A stretch of DNA of 64,000 bases from Actinomadura madurae (GTDB taxonomy: Bacteria; Actinomycetota; Actinomycetes; Streptosporangiales; Streptosporangiaceae), in assembly GCF_900115095.1 (NCBI RefSeq), contig NZ_FOVH01000009.1, positions 62,001-126,000 on the forward strand, read 5' to 3'. The notes under the pieces are model-generated. The model did not search any database. It was not told the DNA's origin and saw only the letters and a list, made by a program, of their open reading frames with translations. The position numbers and the translations under genes were made by a program. Numbering within the stretch: the stretch's first letter is position 1; each line of letters opens with the position of its first letter. Shown here one piece after another: positions 42,390 through 51,519 of the stretch.

Positions 42390-43115
42390 TCAGGTCCGGT
42401 CTGACGGCAGGGCGCTGGCGATGCAGTCCAGCACGCGGTCCAGGCCGTAGCGGAACTGCTCCTCGGTGGTCATGTGGGGCAGGCGCGCGTCCACGACGAT
42501 GCGCTTGAACATCGGGTACCGGCCGCTGTCGAGGAGCTTCCTGACGTAGGGAGCGCTCTCCAGCATCCAGTGCTCCGGGGTCATGCCGCGCTCGCTCTCC
42601 CGTCTCCAGGCGATCTCGCCGCGGACGGCGCGCTCGACATAGCCGTTCAGCATTTCGAGCAGGGTGAGCATGTCGTCGATGGGGATGCCGACGTCGAGGG
42701 CGCCGAACGCGAACTCCATCAGCCGCAGCCGGTTCGGGCCGAACGTGGCGCGCGGGCGGACCAGTCCGGCGAGCCAGGGGTGGCGCAGGCCCACCGCGCG
42801 GGTGTTCTCGGCGATCAGCGTCAGGTCGGCGCGCCAGTCGCCGCTCGGGCGGTCGGGGACGTCCATCTCCAGCGCGGCGTGGTCGACCATCAGGTCGATC
42901 AGGTCGTCGCGGGACGGGACGTAGCGGTACAGCGACATCGCGCCGGTGCCGAGCTCGGCCGCGATCCGGCGCATCGACGCCGCCTCCAGGCCCTCGGCGT
43001 CGGCGATGCGGATCGCCGCCTCGGTGATCTGGGCGCGGCTGTAGGCGGGGCGCGGTCCCCGGCCCTGCCGTTCGGGGATCGACCAGATTCCGCCGGACCG
43101 CTCGCCGCCTGCCAC
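42390..43115 (-). CDS. TetR-family regulator with TetR-type C-terminal domain
   Basis: A 241-residue TetR regulator. The HTH reads AYSRAQITEAAIRIADAEGLEAASMRRIAAELGTGAMSLYRYVPSRDDLIDLMVD; the long C-terminal domain resembles the TetR_C group that governs antibiotic exporters. GTG 43115 is chosen because GAGGAGG lies 4-5 nt upstream. The region between it and the divergent ABC exporter contains two near-identical 20-bp operator-like repeats (43149 and 43181). It probably represses the exporter and itself until a drug binds. Confidence 0.92.
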   Translation of the reverse strand: MAGGERSGGIWSIPERQGRGPRPAYSRAQITEAAIRIADAEGLEAASMRRIAAELGTGAMSLYRYVPSRDDLIDLMVDHAALEMDVPDRPSGDWRADLTLIAENTRAVGLRHPWLAGLVRPRATFGPNRLRLMEFAFGALDVGIPIDDMLTLLEMLNGYVERAVRGEIAWRRESERGMTPEHWMLESAPYVRKLLDSGRYPMFKRIVVDARLPHMTTEEQFRYGLDRVLDCIASALPSDRT

Positions 43116-43148
43116 CTGACCTCCTCGCCGTCCGCCTCCGAGCATCCT

Positions 43149-43200
43149 AGTTGCGTACATCGTACCCAGTTGTTTACCGTAGCTGCGTACGCCGTACTCA
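43149..43200. promoter_or_regulatory. Two tandem 20-bp operator repeats containing GTAC-N3-GTAC
   Basis: AGTTGCGTACATCGTACCCA at 43149-43168 and AGCTGCGTACGCCGTACTCA at 43181-43200, 32 bp apart (three helical turns), with 16 of 20 bases identical. They lie between the divergent TetR gene and the ABC exporter, 12 bp from the exporter start. Confidence 0.75.
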
Positions 43201-43212
43201 GAAGGAGGGATC

Positions 43213-44177
<965 letters not shown>

Positions 44178-44181
<4 letters not shown>

Positions 44182-45005
44182 CCGCCCTCACCGCCCCCGC
44201 GTCGCCGTCCGGACGGCTGCGCTGGGCGCTCGCCGACGGGCTCACCCTCATCGGCCGCGAGATCAGCCGCATCCGCCAGGAACCCGGCGAGCTGGTCGCC
44301 GCGCTGATCTTCCCGGCGGTGATGGTGGTGCTGTTCGGGTACGTGTTCGGCAGCGCCATCTCCGTGCCCGGCGGCGGCAACTACCGCGAGTACCTGATGC
44401 CGGGCCTGTTCGCGATGGTCACCTTCACCGCGACCATCGCGGTCACCATGCGGGTCGCCACCGACGCCTCGCGCGGCGTCATGGACCGGTTCCGCTCCAT
44501 GCCGATGGCGCGCTCGGCCGTCCCGTTCGGGCAGACCGGCGCCGAGATCCTCAACGGGATCCTCGGCATGGTCATCATGGCCGTCGCCGGGCTCGTCGTC
44601 GGCTGGCGCGCCCACAACGGGGTCTGGCAGACCGCCGAGGCGTTCCTGCTGCTGGCGCTGATGCGGTACGCGCTGAGCTGGGCCGGCTGCTACCTGGGCC
44701 TGGTGGTGAAGAACGAGCAGACCGCCGACCAGCTGATTCCGCTGGTGTTCCCGGTGACCATGCTGTCCAACTCGTTCGTCCCCACCGGCGGCATGCCGAA
44801 GCCGCTGCAGGTCATCGCCGACTGGAATCCCGTCAGCGCCCTCACCGCCGCCTGCCGGGAGCTGTTCGGCAACCCCGGCGTGTCCACCGGGGACGCGGCG
44901 TGGCCGGTCGCCCATCCCGTCGCCGCGACCATCGGCTGGTCGCTGGTCCTGTTGGCGCTGTTCGTCCCGCTGTCGGTGCGGACGTACCGGCGCCGCGGGC
45001 GCTGA
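44178..45005 (+). CDS. ABC-2 type permease, DrrB-like
   Basis: A 275-residue membrane protein with about six helices (LVAALIFPAVMVVLFGYVFGSAI; LMPGLFAMVTFTATIAVTM; ILNGILGMVIMAVAGLVVGW and others). The family motif RFRSMPMARSAVP and the region SNSFVPTGGMP then WNPVSALTAACRELFGN match DrrB/NodJ-type permeases. It is coupled to the ATPase gene. A strong hairpin lies 5 bp after its stop. Confidence 0.93.
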
Positions 45006-45009
45006 GGGC

Positions 45010-45041
45010 CCCCGGCCCGCGGACGGACCCGCGGGCCGGGG
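45010..45041. terminator. Bidirectional hairpin between convergent genes
   Basis: A 13-bp perfect GC stem (CCCCGGCCCGCGG and its complement) with a 6-nt loop, placed between the ends of the convergent DrrB-like and GNAT genes. It should stop transcription from both sides. Confidence 0.8.
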
Positions 45042-45051
45042 ACCCCGGTGG

Positions 45052-45567
45052 TCAGACGCCGAACGGCGCCGGATACCCGACCGTCCCGGACGGCACCGGG
45101 CCCGGCCCGTCCAGCACCAGCGCCATCAGCGCCTCGTCCGGCACCTGGAACGGCGCCGTGACGCCCAGGCCCGATGCGCGGACGAACCCGAACCGCGGGT
45201 AGTACTCCGGATGCCCGAGCACCACGACCAGCCGTTCGGCGCCGGCCGCCGCCCGCCCGGCCGCGGCGTCGAGCCCGGCCCGGACGGCGGCGGCACCCGC
45301 GCCCCGCCGCTGGAACTCCGGCAGCACGGCCACCGGCGCCAGCGCCAGCGCGGCCTCGCCGCCGACCGTGCACCGCGTGAGCAGCGCATGGCCGGCGACG
45401 CGCCCGTCCGGGGTCTCGGCGACCACCGACAGTCCCGGCACCCACGCGGCGTCCTCGCGCAGCGCGTCCACCAGGTCGGCCTCCTGGACGGTCGGGAACG
45501 CCGCGGCGACCACCGCGCGGATCGCGTCGGCGTCGCGTGCCGTCTCCGGCCTCGTCGTCCACCTCAT
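45052..45567 (-). CDS. GNAT family N-acetyltransferase
   Basis: A 171-residue acetyltransferase of the type often named for its similarity to YhbS-like proteins: RPETARDADAIRAVVAAAFPTVQEADLVDALR, LLTRCTVGGEAALALAPVAVLPEFQRRGAGAAAVRAGLDAA (acetyl-CoA loop QRRGAGAA) and VVVLGHPEYYPRFGFVRASGLG. Its ATG overlaps the RsgA stop by 4 nt, so it is expressed with RsgA. The acceptor is unknown. Confidence 0.9.
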   Translation of the reverse strand: MRWTTRPETARDADAIRAVVAAAFPTVQEADLVDALREDAAWVPGLSVVAETPDGRVAGHALLTRCTVGGEAALALAPVAVLPEFQRRGAGAAAVRAGLDAAAGRAAAGAERLVVVLGHPEYYPRFGFVRASGLGVTAPFQVPDEALMALVLDGPGPVPSGTVGYPAPFGV

Positions 45568-46640
45568 CGGTTCCGCCCCCGCTCCCGGTACATCTGCCGC
45601 TGCCAGCGGCTGATCGCCTTGCGCTGGTTCTCCCGCTCGGCGCGCAGCCGCTCGTCGGTGCGCGACGCGGCCCACGCGTTCTCGCGCAGGAGCCTGCGGT
45701 AGCTGTCGAAGCGGCGGCGCGGCAGCGTCCCGTCCTCGACCGCGGCCAGGACGGCGCAGCCCGGCTCGGTGCGGTGGGCGCAGTCGCCGAACCGGCACGC
45801 GGCGGCCAGCTCCTCGACGTCGGCGAACGTCCGCTCCAGCCCGCCGGACGCCTCGAACAGCCCGACGCCGCGCAGGCCGGGGGTGTCGATGAGGACGCCG
45901 CCGCCGGGCAGCGGCAGCAGCTCGCGCCGCACCGTGGTGTGCCGGCCCTTGCCGTCGGTCTCCCGGACGGCCCCGGTCGCCAGGACCTCGCCGCCCAGCA
46001 GGGCGTTGCCGAGCGTGGACTTGCCCGCGCCCGACGGCCCGACCAGCACCACCGTCCCGGCGAGGACGGCCCGGACGGCGTCGACGCCGTCCCCGGTCGT
46101 GGCGCTGCACGCCACGACGTCCACGCCCGGCGCGGCGGCGGAGACCTCGATCTCCGCCTCGGCGGCGCCAGCGGCCTGGTCGGACTTGGTGAGGACGACC
46201 ACCGGCCGCGCCCCGCTCTCCCAGGCCAGGGCGAGCAGCCGCTCGACCCGTCCGAGGTCGAGGCGGGTGGCGAGGGAGACGGCGATCGCGACGGTGTCGA
46301 CGTTGGCGGCGAGCACCTGGCCGCGCGAGTCGCGGGACGCCGACGACCGGACGATCGCGGTGCGGCGCGGCAGGAGCGCCGCGACGGCGGGCCGCCCGTC
46401 CGGTCCGGACGGGTCCAGGGCCGCCCAGTCGCCGGTGCACGGCGCCGCGAGCGGATCGTCGACGGCGGCCGGGCCCGTGGAGGCCCGGACGGGGCCGTCC
46501 TCGGTGACCACGTCGCACAGGCCGCGGTCGACGGCGGCCACGCGGCCCGGCGTCAGGCCCGCGGCGCGATGAGAGGTGAACTCGTTCTCCAGGGTGTCGT
46601 CCCAGCCATAGGCGGCCAGACGGGACGAACCCGTGAACAT
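45564..46640 (-). CDS. rsgA: Ribosome small-subunit-dependent GTPase A
   Basis: A 358-residue circularly permuted GTPase. An OB-fold (about residues 30-105) precedes G4 TKSD, then G5-like CSAT, G1 GPSGAGKST and G3 DTPG, followed by the zinc-binding stretch CRFGDCAHRTEPGC. It helps mature the 30S subunit. The C-terminal basic helix (RAERENQRKAISRWQRQMYRERG) is normal. ATG 46640 is preferred; a TTG at 46649 is possible. A small frame with a strong ribosome-binding site lies 75 bp upstream on the same strand, and the GNAT gene is coupled downstream. Confidence 0.95.
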   Translation of the reverse strand: MFTGSSRLAAYGWDDTLENEFTSHRAAGLTPGRVAAVDRGLCDVVTEDGPVRASTGPAAVDDPLAAPCTGDWAALDPSGPDGRPAVAALLPRRTAIVRSSASRDSRGQVLAANVDTVAIAVSLATRLDLGRVERLLALAWESGARPVVVLTKSDQAAGAAEAEIEVSAAAPGVDVVACSATTGDGVDAVRAVLAGTVVLVGPSGAGKSTLGNALLGGEVLATGAVRETDGKGRHTTVRRELLPLPGGGVLIDTPGLRGVGLFEASGGLERTFADVEELAAACRFGDCAHRTEPGCAVLAAVEDGTLPRRRFDSYRRLLRENAWAASRTDERLRAERENQRKAISRWQRQMYRERGRNR

Positions 46641-46714
46641 TGAAGACAACGGAATGGAACCCTTACGTGAAGGGGCCCCGGCGTGGACGTGCCGCGGATG
46701 CGTGAGCGCGGAGG

Positions 46715-46783
46715 TCAGCCGGCGGCCAAGGGAAGAAGGACTGGCTGAGTGCTGCGGGCAGCAACCACCGCGGCGACGGCCAT
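46715..46783 (-). CDS. Possible 22-residue leader peptide upstream of rsgA
   Basis: The frame encodes MAVAAVVAARSTQPVLLPLA plus two residues and is preceded by an unusually strong ribosome-binding site, GGGAGGTGAGG, ending about 5 nt before the ATG. It lies 75 bp before rsgA on the same strand. The GGGGCCCC palindrome lies between them. Position and signal suggest a leader peptide or small protein, but only conservation in relatives could show it is real. Confidence 0.4.
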   Translation of the reverse strand: MAVAAVVAARSTQPVLLPLAAG

Positions 46784-46950
46784 ACGTCCTCACCTCCCTT
46801 TCGGTTCCGGGCGCGACTCTACCGCCCCCGCCCTGCCCGGCCAAGCGGATTACCGGGCCGAGCAAGCCATGGGTGTTCCCCCGCGCGGGGGAGGGGGATC
46901 GGCCACCGCGGGGAGGCGTGGGCCCGGCCGCCACGCGCACGATCGTGCTC

Positions 46951-47961
46951 ATGGTCACCACGTTCACCGGCCGCGCGACCGGCAGAGGCCGCGCCCTCGG
47001 ACACCGCCTGCCGGCCGTCGCGCTCGCCTGGGTCACCGCCTACGGGATCGTGCGCGTGTACTGGGCGTCCGGTCACCAGCCGGATGACCTGTCACCGGTC
47101 GGGGACGACCTCGTCGCGTTCACCGGGTGGGGAGGCGTCGCGTTGTGCGGTGCCGCCGCGGCCGTCCTGGCCGTGCTCGCGCTGCCGAGTGCGGACCGTC
47201 TCGGCCGCGTGCCCCGGCTGGCCGTGACGGCGACGGCCTGGGCGACCGCCCTGTGCCTTGTGGCCTCCGGCGCGCTGCTGCTGCTCGACGTGGTCGGCGG
47301 GATCCTTCCCGGGCTCGGCATCGGGTTCTACCCGCTCGGCGCGCTGTCGCGGATCGCGGTCGTCGGCGCCGGGATCATGACCGGCCTGTCCGCCCGTGCC
47401 TACACCGCCCGTGCCCGCACCGGATGCGCCGCCTGCGGACGTCCCGGCACGGCGCCCGGCCCCCTCGCCCGCACGCCCGCCTGGGCGTTCTGGGCCGCCT
47501 CCCTCGCGGTCGCCGGATGCGTCGCCCGCATCGCCGCGCAGGCCGCGGTGGGGTTCGGGGAGTCGCCGATGTCGAGCGGCCCGTCGGTGGTCCTCTTCGA
47601 GGCCGGGTTCGTGCTGGGCGGGAGCCTGCTGCCGCTCGCCCTCGTCCACTCCTTCGGGCGGGTGTGGCCGCGCTGGGTCCCCGGTCTGGCCGGACGGCGC
47701 GTCCCCCGCCGGCTGGTGCTGTGGCCCGGCGCGGCGATCTCCGGCGGCCTGGTCGTCTACTTCGGGCTGATGCTGCTGGAGATGTGCTGGGAGCGCCTCC
47801 ACGGCCGCAACCCGTTCCCGCCCGAAGGGGGGCTCGACCTGCCGGAGGCGTTCTTCTGGGTGGCGGTCCCCGCCTACTTCGCGTGGGGCGCCGGCATGGC
47901 CGTCGCCGCCCGCGCCTACGCGCGCCGCACCCGCACCCCCTGCGCGTCCTGCGGGCGGTGA
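46951..47961 (+). CDS. Polytopic membrane protein with two CxxC pairs
   Basis: A 336-residue protein with about eight hydrophobic helices (RLPAVALAWVTAYGIVRVYW, VALCGAAAAVLAVLALP, WATALCLVASGALLLLDVVG, LGALSRIAVVGAGIMTGL, and four in the second half). Each half ends in a cytosolic-looking Arg-rich stretch with a Cys pair, CAACGRP at about residue 160 and CASCGR at the very end, so the protein is an internal duplication that may bind a metal. No known family could be named. ATG 46951 begins just before the first helix. Confidence 0.65.
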   Translation: MVTTFTGRATGRGRALGHRLPAVALAWVTAYGIVRVYWASGHQPDDLSPVGDDLVAFTGWGGVALCGAAAAVLAVLALPSADRLGRVPRLAVTATAWATALCLVASGALLLLDVVGGILPGLGIGFYPLGALSRIAVVGAGIMTGLSARAYTARARTGCAACGRPGTAPGPLARTPAWAFWAASLAVAGCVARIAAQAAVGFGESPMSSGPSVVLFEAGFVLGGSLLPLALVHSFGRVWPRWVPGLAGRRVPRRLVLWPGAAISGGLVVYFGLMLLEMCWERLHGRNPFPPEGGLDLPEAFFWVAVPAYFAWGAGMAVAARAYARRTRTPCASCGR

Positions 47962-48032
47962 CGGTCAAACCGGGGGAGTGACATGGTCAATCGGAAGTTA
48001 TGGTGAGTATGGGCGGATCGCGATGAGGGGGC

Positions 48033-49157
48033 GTGACCGTGGAGGACAACGACGAACGGCCGGGCGGGCTCGCGGAGCGGGCCGGCAGGGCCGACCGGGC
48101 CGCCGCCGAGCGGCTTGAGGAGATCTGGGACGGGCTCGCCCCGGCCGCGGCGTCCGCCGCGCGCGCGGCCGTCTCCGCGGGCGAGCCCCTTCGCGACGCC
48201 GCCCGCGACACCGCCGCGCTCGCCGCCTCCCGCATCGTTGAGCGGCTGGCGGGGACGCCCGCGATGAAGGCCGTCGAGCAGGCCGCCCGGGACGCCGCCG
48301 TCAGGGTCGCCCGGGGCGCCGCCGAGCGCGCCGTCACCGAGGCCCGCGCCGCCGCGGCGGCCAACCCCGCCACCGCGGGCGCGGTCGAGGCCGCGACCGC
48401 CGCGATGGTCCTCGCCGAGCAGGCCGCCCGCCACCCCATGGCCGCCGCCGCGCGCCGCCTCGCCGCAACCAGCCCGCTCGCCCGCGCCGCCACGGCCACC
48501 GCCCTGGACGTCGCCGGGCGGACCGTCACCGCGACCGCGTCCCAGCCCGTCGTACAGGCCGCCACCAAGGCCGTCGTGGACGCCGCGGTGGACACGGTCG
48601 CCGACGCGGCGGTCGACGCCGCCATGACCGCGGGCCGCGACGTCGTCGCCCGCGTCGTCCGCGAGACCGCCGAGCAGGCCGCCCGCGACCTGGCCGCCGC
48701 GCTGCGCGACACCGCCGAGGACACCGGGGTCGCCGCCGAGCTGGCCCCGCTCACGGGCGCCGCCGCCGACCTGGCCGCGCGCGCCCGCCGGTCCGACGCC
48801 GCCCGCGGCGCCGGGGAGCTGCTGGCGGTCGCGGCGGGCAGCGCCGTCGCCCGCACGGCCCGCGACCTGGCCGTCCGTGCCGCGGCCCGCGCCGCCACCG
48901 CCGCCATCGAGGCCGTCCTGCGGGAGCTGCTGCGCGACGCGCTCAAGCTCGCCATGCAGGACACCCTGCGCGGCATCATCGTCGACGTCTCCCGCGACGT
49001 CGTCGTCGACGTCGCCAAGACCACCTGGGCCACCGCCACCCGCCCCGCCCCCGTCCCGGGCGGGGGCGCCGTCGTCGTCCAGGCGAGCGTGGAGAGCACC
49101 GACGTGTGGGCCGAGGTCACCGGCGAGACCGGAGCGCCCGGGGACCGGGCCTCCTGA
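48033..49157 (+). CDS. Alanine-rich amphipathic helical repeat protein of unknown function
   Basis: A 374-residue protein in which about 40 percent of residues are Ala. Units such as EQAARDAAVRVARGAAERAV, AVVDAAVDTVADAAVDAAMT and ARTARDLAVRAAARAATAA repeat with 11- and 7-residue spacing, as in apolipoprotein-like, phasin-like or coiled-coil surface-binding proteins. There is no signal peptide or membrane helix. The last 70 residues (REVLRELLRDALKLAMQDT-like, then IIVDVSRDVVVDVAKTTWATAT) are less repetitive and end in a polar tail. It could coat a lipid surface or storage granule. It precedes the two-component system but does not obviously belong to it. Confidence 0.65.
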   Translation: MTVEDNDERPGGLAERAGRADRAAAERLEEIWDGLAPAAASAARAAVSAGEPLRDAARDTAALAASRIVERLAGTPAMKAVEQAARDAAVRVARGAAERAVTEARAAAAANPATAGAVEAATAAMVLAEQAARHPMAAAARRLAATSPLARAATATALDVAGRTVTATASQPVVQAATKAVVDAAVDTVADAAVDAAMTAGRDVVARVVRETAEQAARDLAAALRDTAEDTGVAAELAPLTGAAADLAARARRSDAARGAGELLAVAAGSAVARTARDLAVRAAARAATAAIEAVLRELLRDALKLAMQDTLRGIIVDVSRDVVVDVAKTTWATATRPAPVPGGGAVVVQASVESTDVWAEVTGETGAPGDRAS

Positions 49158-49164
49158 ACCGCCC

Positions 49165-49193
49165 CTCAGAAGATTCTGAGAGAACCATGAGAA
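49165..49193. promoter_or_regulatory. Palindrome CTCAGAA-GA-TTCTGAG plus half-site ATGAGAA before the response regulator
   Basis: A perfect 7-bp inverted repeat at 49165-49180, followed by ATGAGAA at 49187-49193, upstream of the response regulator gene. The same ATGAGAA appears inverted (TTCTCAT) at 51457-51463, upstream of the glycosyltransferase operon. This suggests the regulator binds both, controlling itself and that operon. Confidence 0.6.
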
Positions 49194-49242
49194 AGGCCCT
49201 CCGGCGGTCAGGGCCCCCACCGGGGGTGCTTACCGTGAGTAC

Positions 49243-49977
49243 ATGGAGCTTGGCATGCGGGGGGCGCGGCCTGCGCGGATCCTGGTGGTCGACGACGAGC
49301 CCGCGGTGCGCGAGTCACTGTCCAGCAGCCTGGAGTTCGAGGGATACCGGGTCGCCGGCGCCGCCGACGGCGTCATGGCGCTCGACCAGGTCGAGAAGGA
49401 GGCCCCCGACCTGGTCGTCCTGGACGTCCTCATGCCGCGGATGGACGGCCTGACCACCTGCCGGCGGCTGCGCTCCCTCGGCGCCACCATGCCCGTGCTC
49501 ATGCTGACCGCCCGCGACATGGTCGGCGACCGCGTCACCGGCCTGGACGCCGGCGCCGACGACTACCTCGCCAAGCCGTTCGAGCTGGACGAGCTGCTCG
49601 CCCGCGTCCGCGCCCTGCTGCGCCGCGCCGCCATGAACACGGCCGCCGCCGGCGACGGCGAAGGCGAGGACGTCCTCGCCTTCGACGACCTGCGCATGGA
49701 CACCCTCACCCGCGAGGTCACCCGCGCCGGCAGGCCGGTCGAGCTGACCCGCACCGAGTACATGCTGCTGGAGATGTTCCTCGCCCACCCCCGCCAGGTC
49801 CTCACCCGCGAGCAGATTCTGGAGACCGTCTGGGGCTTCGACTTCGAGCCCGCCTCCAACTCTCTGGACGTCTACGTGATGTACCTGCGGCGCAAGACCG
49901 AGGCGGGTGGGCTGCCGCGGCTCGTGCACACCGTCCGCGGCGTCGGGTACGTGCTGCGGACGGCGGCGTCCCCGTGA
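49243..49977 (+). CDS. OmpR-family response regulator
   Basis: A 244-residue response regulator. The receiver has the acidic pair ILVVDDEP, the phospho-acceptor Asp in VVLDVLMPRMDG, and the Lys in LAKPFELDELLARVRALLRR. The C-terminal winged helix reads ELTRTEYMLLEMFLAHPRQVLTREQILETVWGFDF and SNSLDVYVMYLRRKTEAGG. It closely resembles PrrA/MprA-type regulators. Its stop overlaps the kinase start (GTGA). A palindrome upstream suggests autoregulation. Confidence 0.95.
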   Translation: MELGMRGARPARILVVDDEPAVRESLSSSLEFEGYRVAGAADGVMALDQVEKEAPDLVVLDVLMPRMDGLTTCRRLRSLGATMPVLMLTARDMVGDRVTGLDAGADDYLAKPFELDELLARVRALLRRAAMNTAAAGDGEGEDVLAFDDLRMDTLTREVTRAGRPVELTRTEYMLLEMFLAHPRQVLTREQILETVWGFDFEPASNSLDVYVMYLRRKTEAGGLPRLVHTVRGVGYVLRTAASP

Positions 49978-51440
49978 CCACCCGGGCGCCGGTCACGCGG
50001 CGGCTGACGCTGCGCGCCCGGATGGCGCTGCTGACCGCCGCCGCGGTCGCGCTGGCCGTGGCCGCCTGCGCCACCGCCGGGTGGCTCCTGACCCGCAACC
50101 AGCTGTACCGCGAGCTCGACCGCCGCCTCGGCGCCGTGTCCGGCGGCCCGCCCGGCGAGCGGGCCGGGCCGTTCCGCGAGCCGCGGCTGCCCCGCGGGGT
50201 GCAGGCCGAGGCCGCCCTCGGCGTCTGCGCCTCCGGCCCGACCGGCAGCCCCGGGCAGACGCTGCCGCCGGGCCCGTTCGAGATCCTCCAGCTGGTCGAC
50301 GCCGAGGGGCGGCGCTGCACGGTACCCGGCGCGGGCGCCCTGGCGGTCACCGCCGAGGACGCCGAGGTCGCCCGCGGCGAGCGCGAGTACGTCTACCACG
50401 ACGGGAGCGGCGTCACCGCCGCCGGCGCCGAGGACGACGTCCGCATCCTCACCCGCTCCTTCCTGACCCGCGACGGCACCCCCGCGGCCGTGTCCTACGC
50501 GATCTCCCTGGACGAGGTCGACGGTCCCCTGGGCAACCTCGCGCTGCTGCTGACCGCGGTCACCGCCCTCGGCGTCCTGGCGTCCGCCGGGGCCGGCCTC
50601 ATGATCGCCCGAGCGGCGCTGCGTCCGGTGGACGAGCTGACCGGCGCCGTCGAGCACATCGCCCGCACCGAGGACCTCGGCACCCGCATCCCGGAGGAGG
50701 GCACCGACGAGATCGCGCGGCTCAGCCGCTCCTTCAACAGCATGACCGCCGCGCTCGCCGCGTCCCGGGGGCGGCAGCAGCAGCTCATCGCCGACGCCGG
50801 GCACGAGCTGCGGACCCCGCTGACCAGCCTGCGCACCAACATCGATCTGCTGCTGCGCTCGGAGGCGACCGGCCGCGACCTGCCGCGGGCCGCCCGCCGC
50901 AACCTGCTCGTCAGCGTCAAGGCGCAGATGCGGGAGCTGTCCAGCCTGGTGGGGGACCTGCTCGAACTCGCCCGCCCCGCCGATGCCGAGCCCGTGCACG
51001 AATCTGTCGCGCTCCACGACGTCGTGGCCCGCGCGGTCGACCGCGCCCGGCTCCGCGGCCCCGGCCTCGACATCGAGGCCGACACCGAACCGTGGCACGT
51101 GCTCGGCGACCCGGCGTCCCTGGAACGCGCCATCGTCAACCTGCTGGACAACGCCGTCAAGTTCAGCCCGCCCGGGGGGACCGTCGCCGTCCGGCTCAAG
51201 TCCGGTGAGCTGACCGTCCGCGACCACGGCCCCGGCATCCCCGCCGAGGACCTCCCGCATGTGTTCGAGCGGTTCTGGCGGTCCCCGTCCGCGCGCAGCC
51301 TGCCCGGGTCCGGGCTCGGGCTGTCCATCGTCGCGCGGGTCGTCGCCGAGTGCGGCGGCCGCGTCGCCCTGGAACCCGCCCCCGGCGGCGGCGTCCTGGC
51401 CCGCGTCCGGCTGCCCGGAACCTCCGCCCCCGCCGACTGA
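49974..51440 (+). CDS. Membrane sensor histidine kinase
   Basis: A 488-residue kinase: N-terminal helix MALLTAAAVALAVAACATAGWLL, an extracytoplasmic sensor of about 150 residues, a second helix LALLLTAVTALGVLASAGAGLMI, HAMP (RPVDELTGAVEHIARTEDLG), the phospho-acceptor box LIADAGHELRTPLTSLRTNI, N box LLDNAVKFSPPGGTV, and G boxes DHGPGIPAED and GSGLGLSIV. It works with the response regulator just upstream. Its signal is unknown. The glycosyltransferase operon begins 80 bp later and is probably its output. Confidence 0.95.
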   Translation: MTTRAPVTRRLTLRARMALLTAAAVALAVAACATAGWLLTRNQLYRELDRRLGAVSGGPPGERAGPFREPRLPRGVQAEAALGVCASGPTGSPGQTLPPGPFEILQLVDAEGRRCTVPGAGALAVTAEDAEVARGEREYVYHDGSGVTAAGAEDDVRILTRSFLTRDGTPAAVSYAISLDEVDGPLGNLALLLTAVTALGVLASAGAGLMIARAALRPVDELTGAVEHIARTEDLGTRIPEEGTDEIARLSRSFNSMTAALAASRGRQQQLIADAGHELRTPLTSLRTNIDLLLRSEATGRDLPRAARRNLLVSVKAQMRELSSLVGDLLELARPADAEPVHESVALHDVVARAVDRARLRGPGLDIEADTEPWHVLGDPASLERAIVNLLDNAVKFSPPGGTVAVRLKSGELTVRDHGPGIPAEDLPHVFERFWRSPSARSLPGSGLGLSIVARVVAECGGRVALEPAPGGGVLARVRLPGTSAPAD

Positions 51441-51519
51441 CGGCCGCCCGGCGCCTTTCTCATGCGGCGTTAATGGACGGCTCACGGCCCTCCCACGCCC
51501 GCCGCCGAACCTCGGTCAC

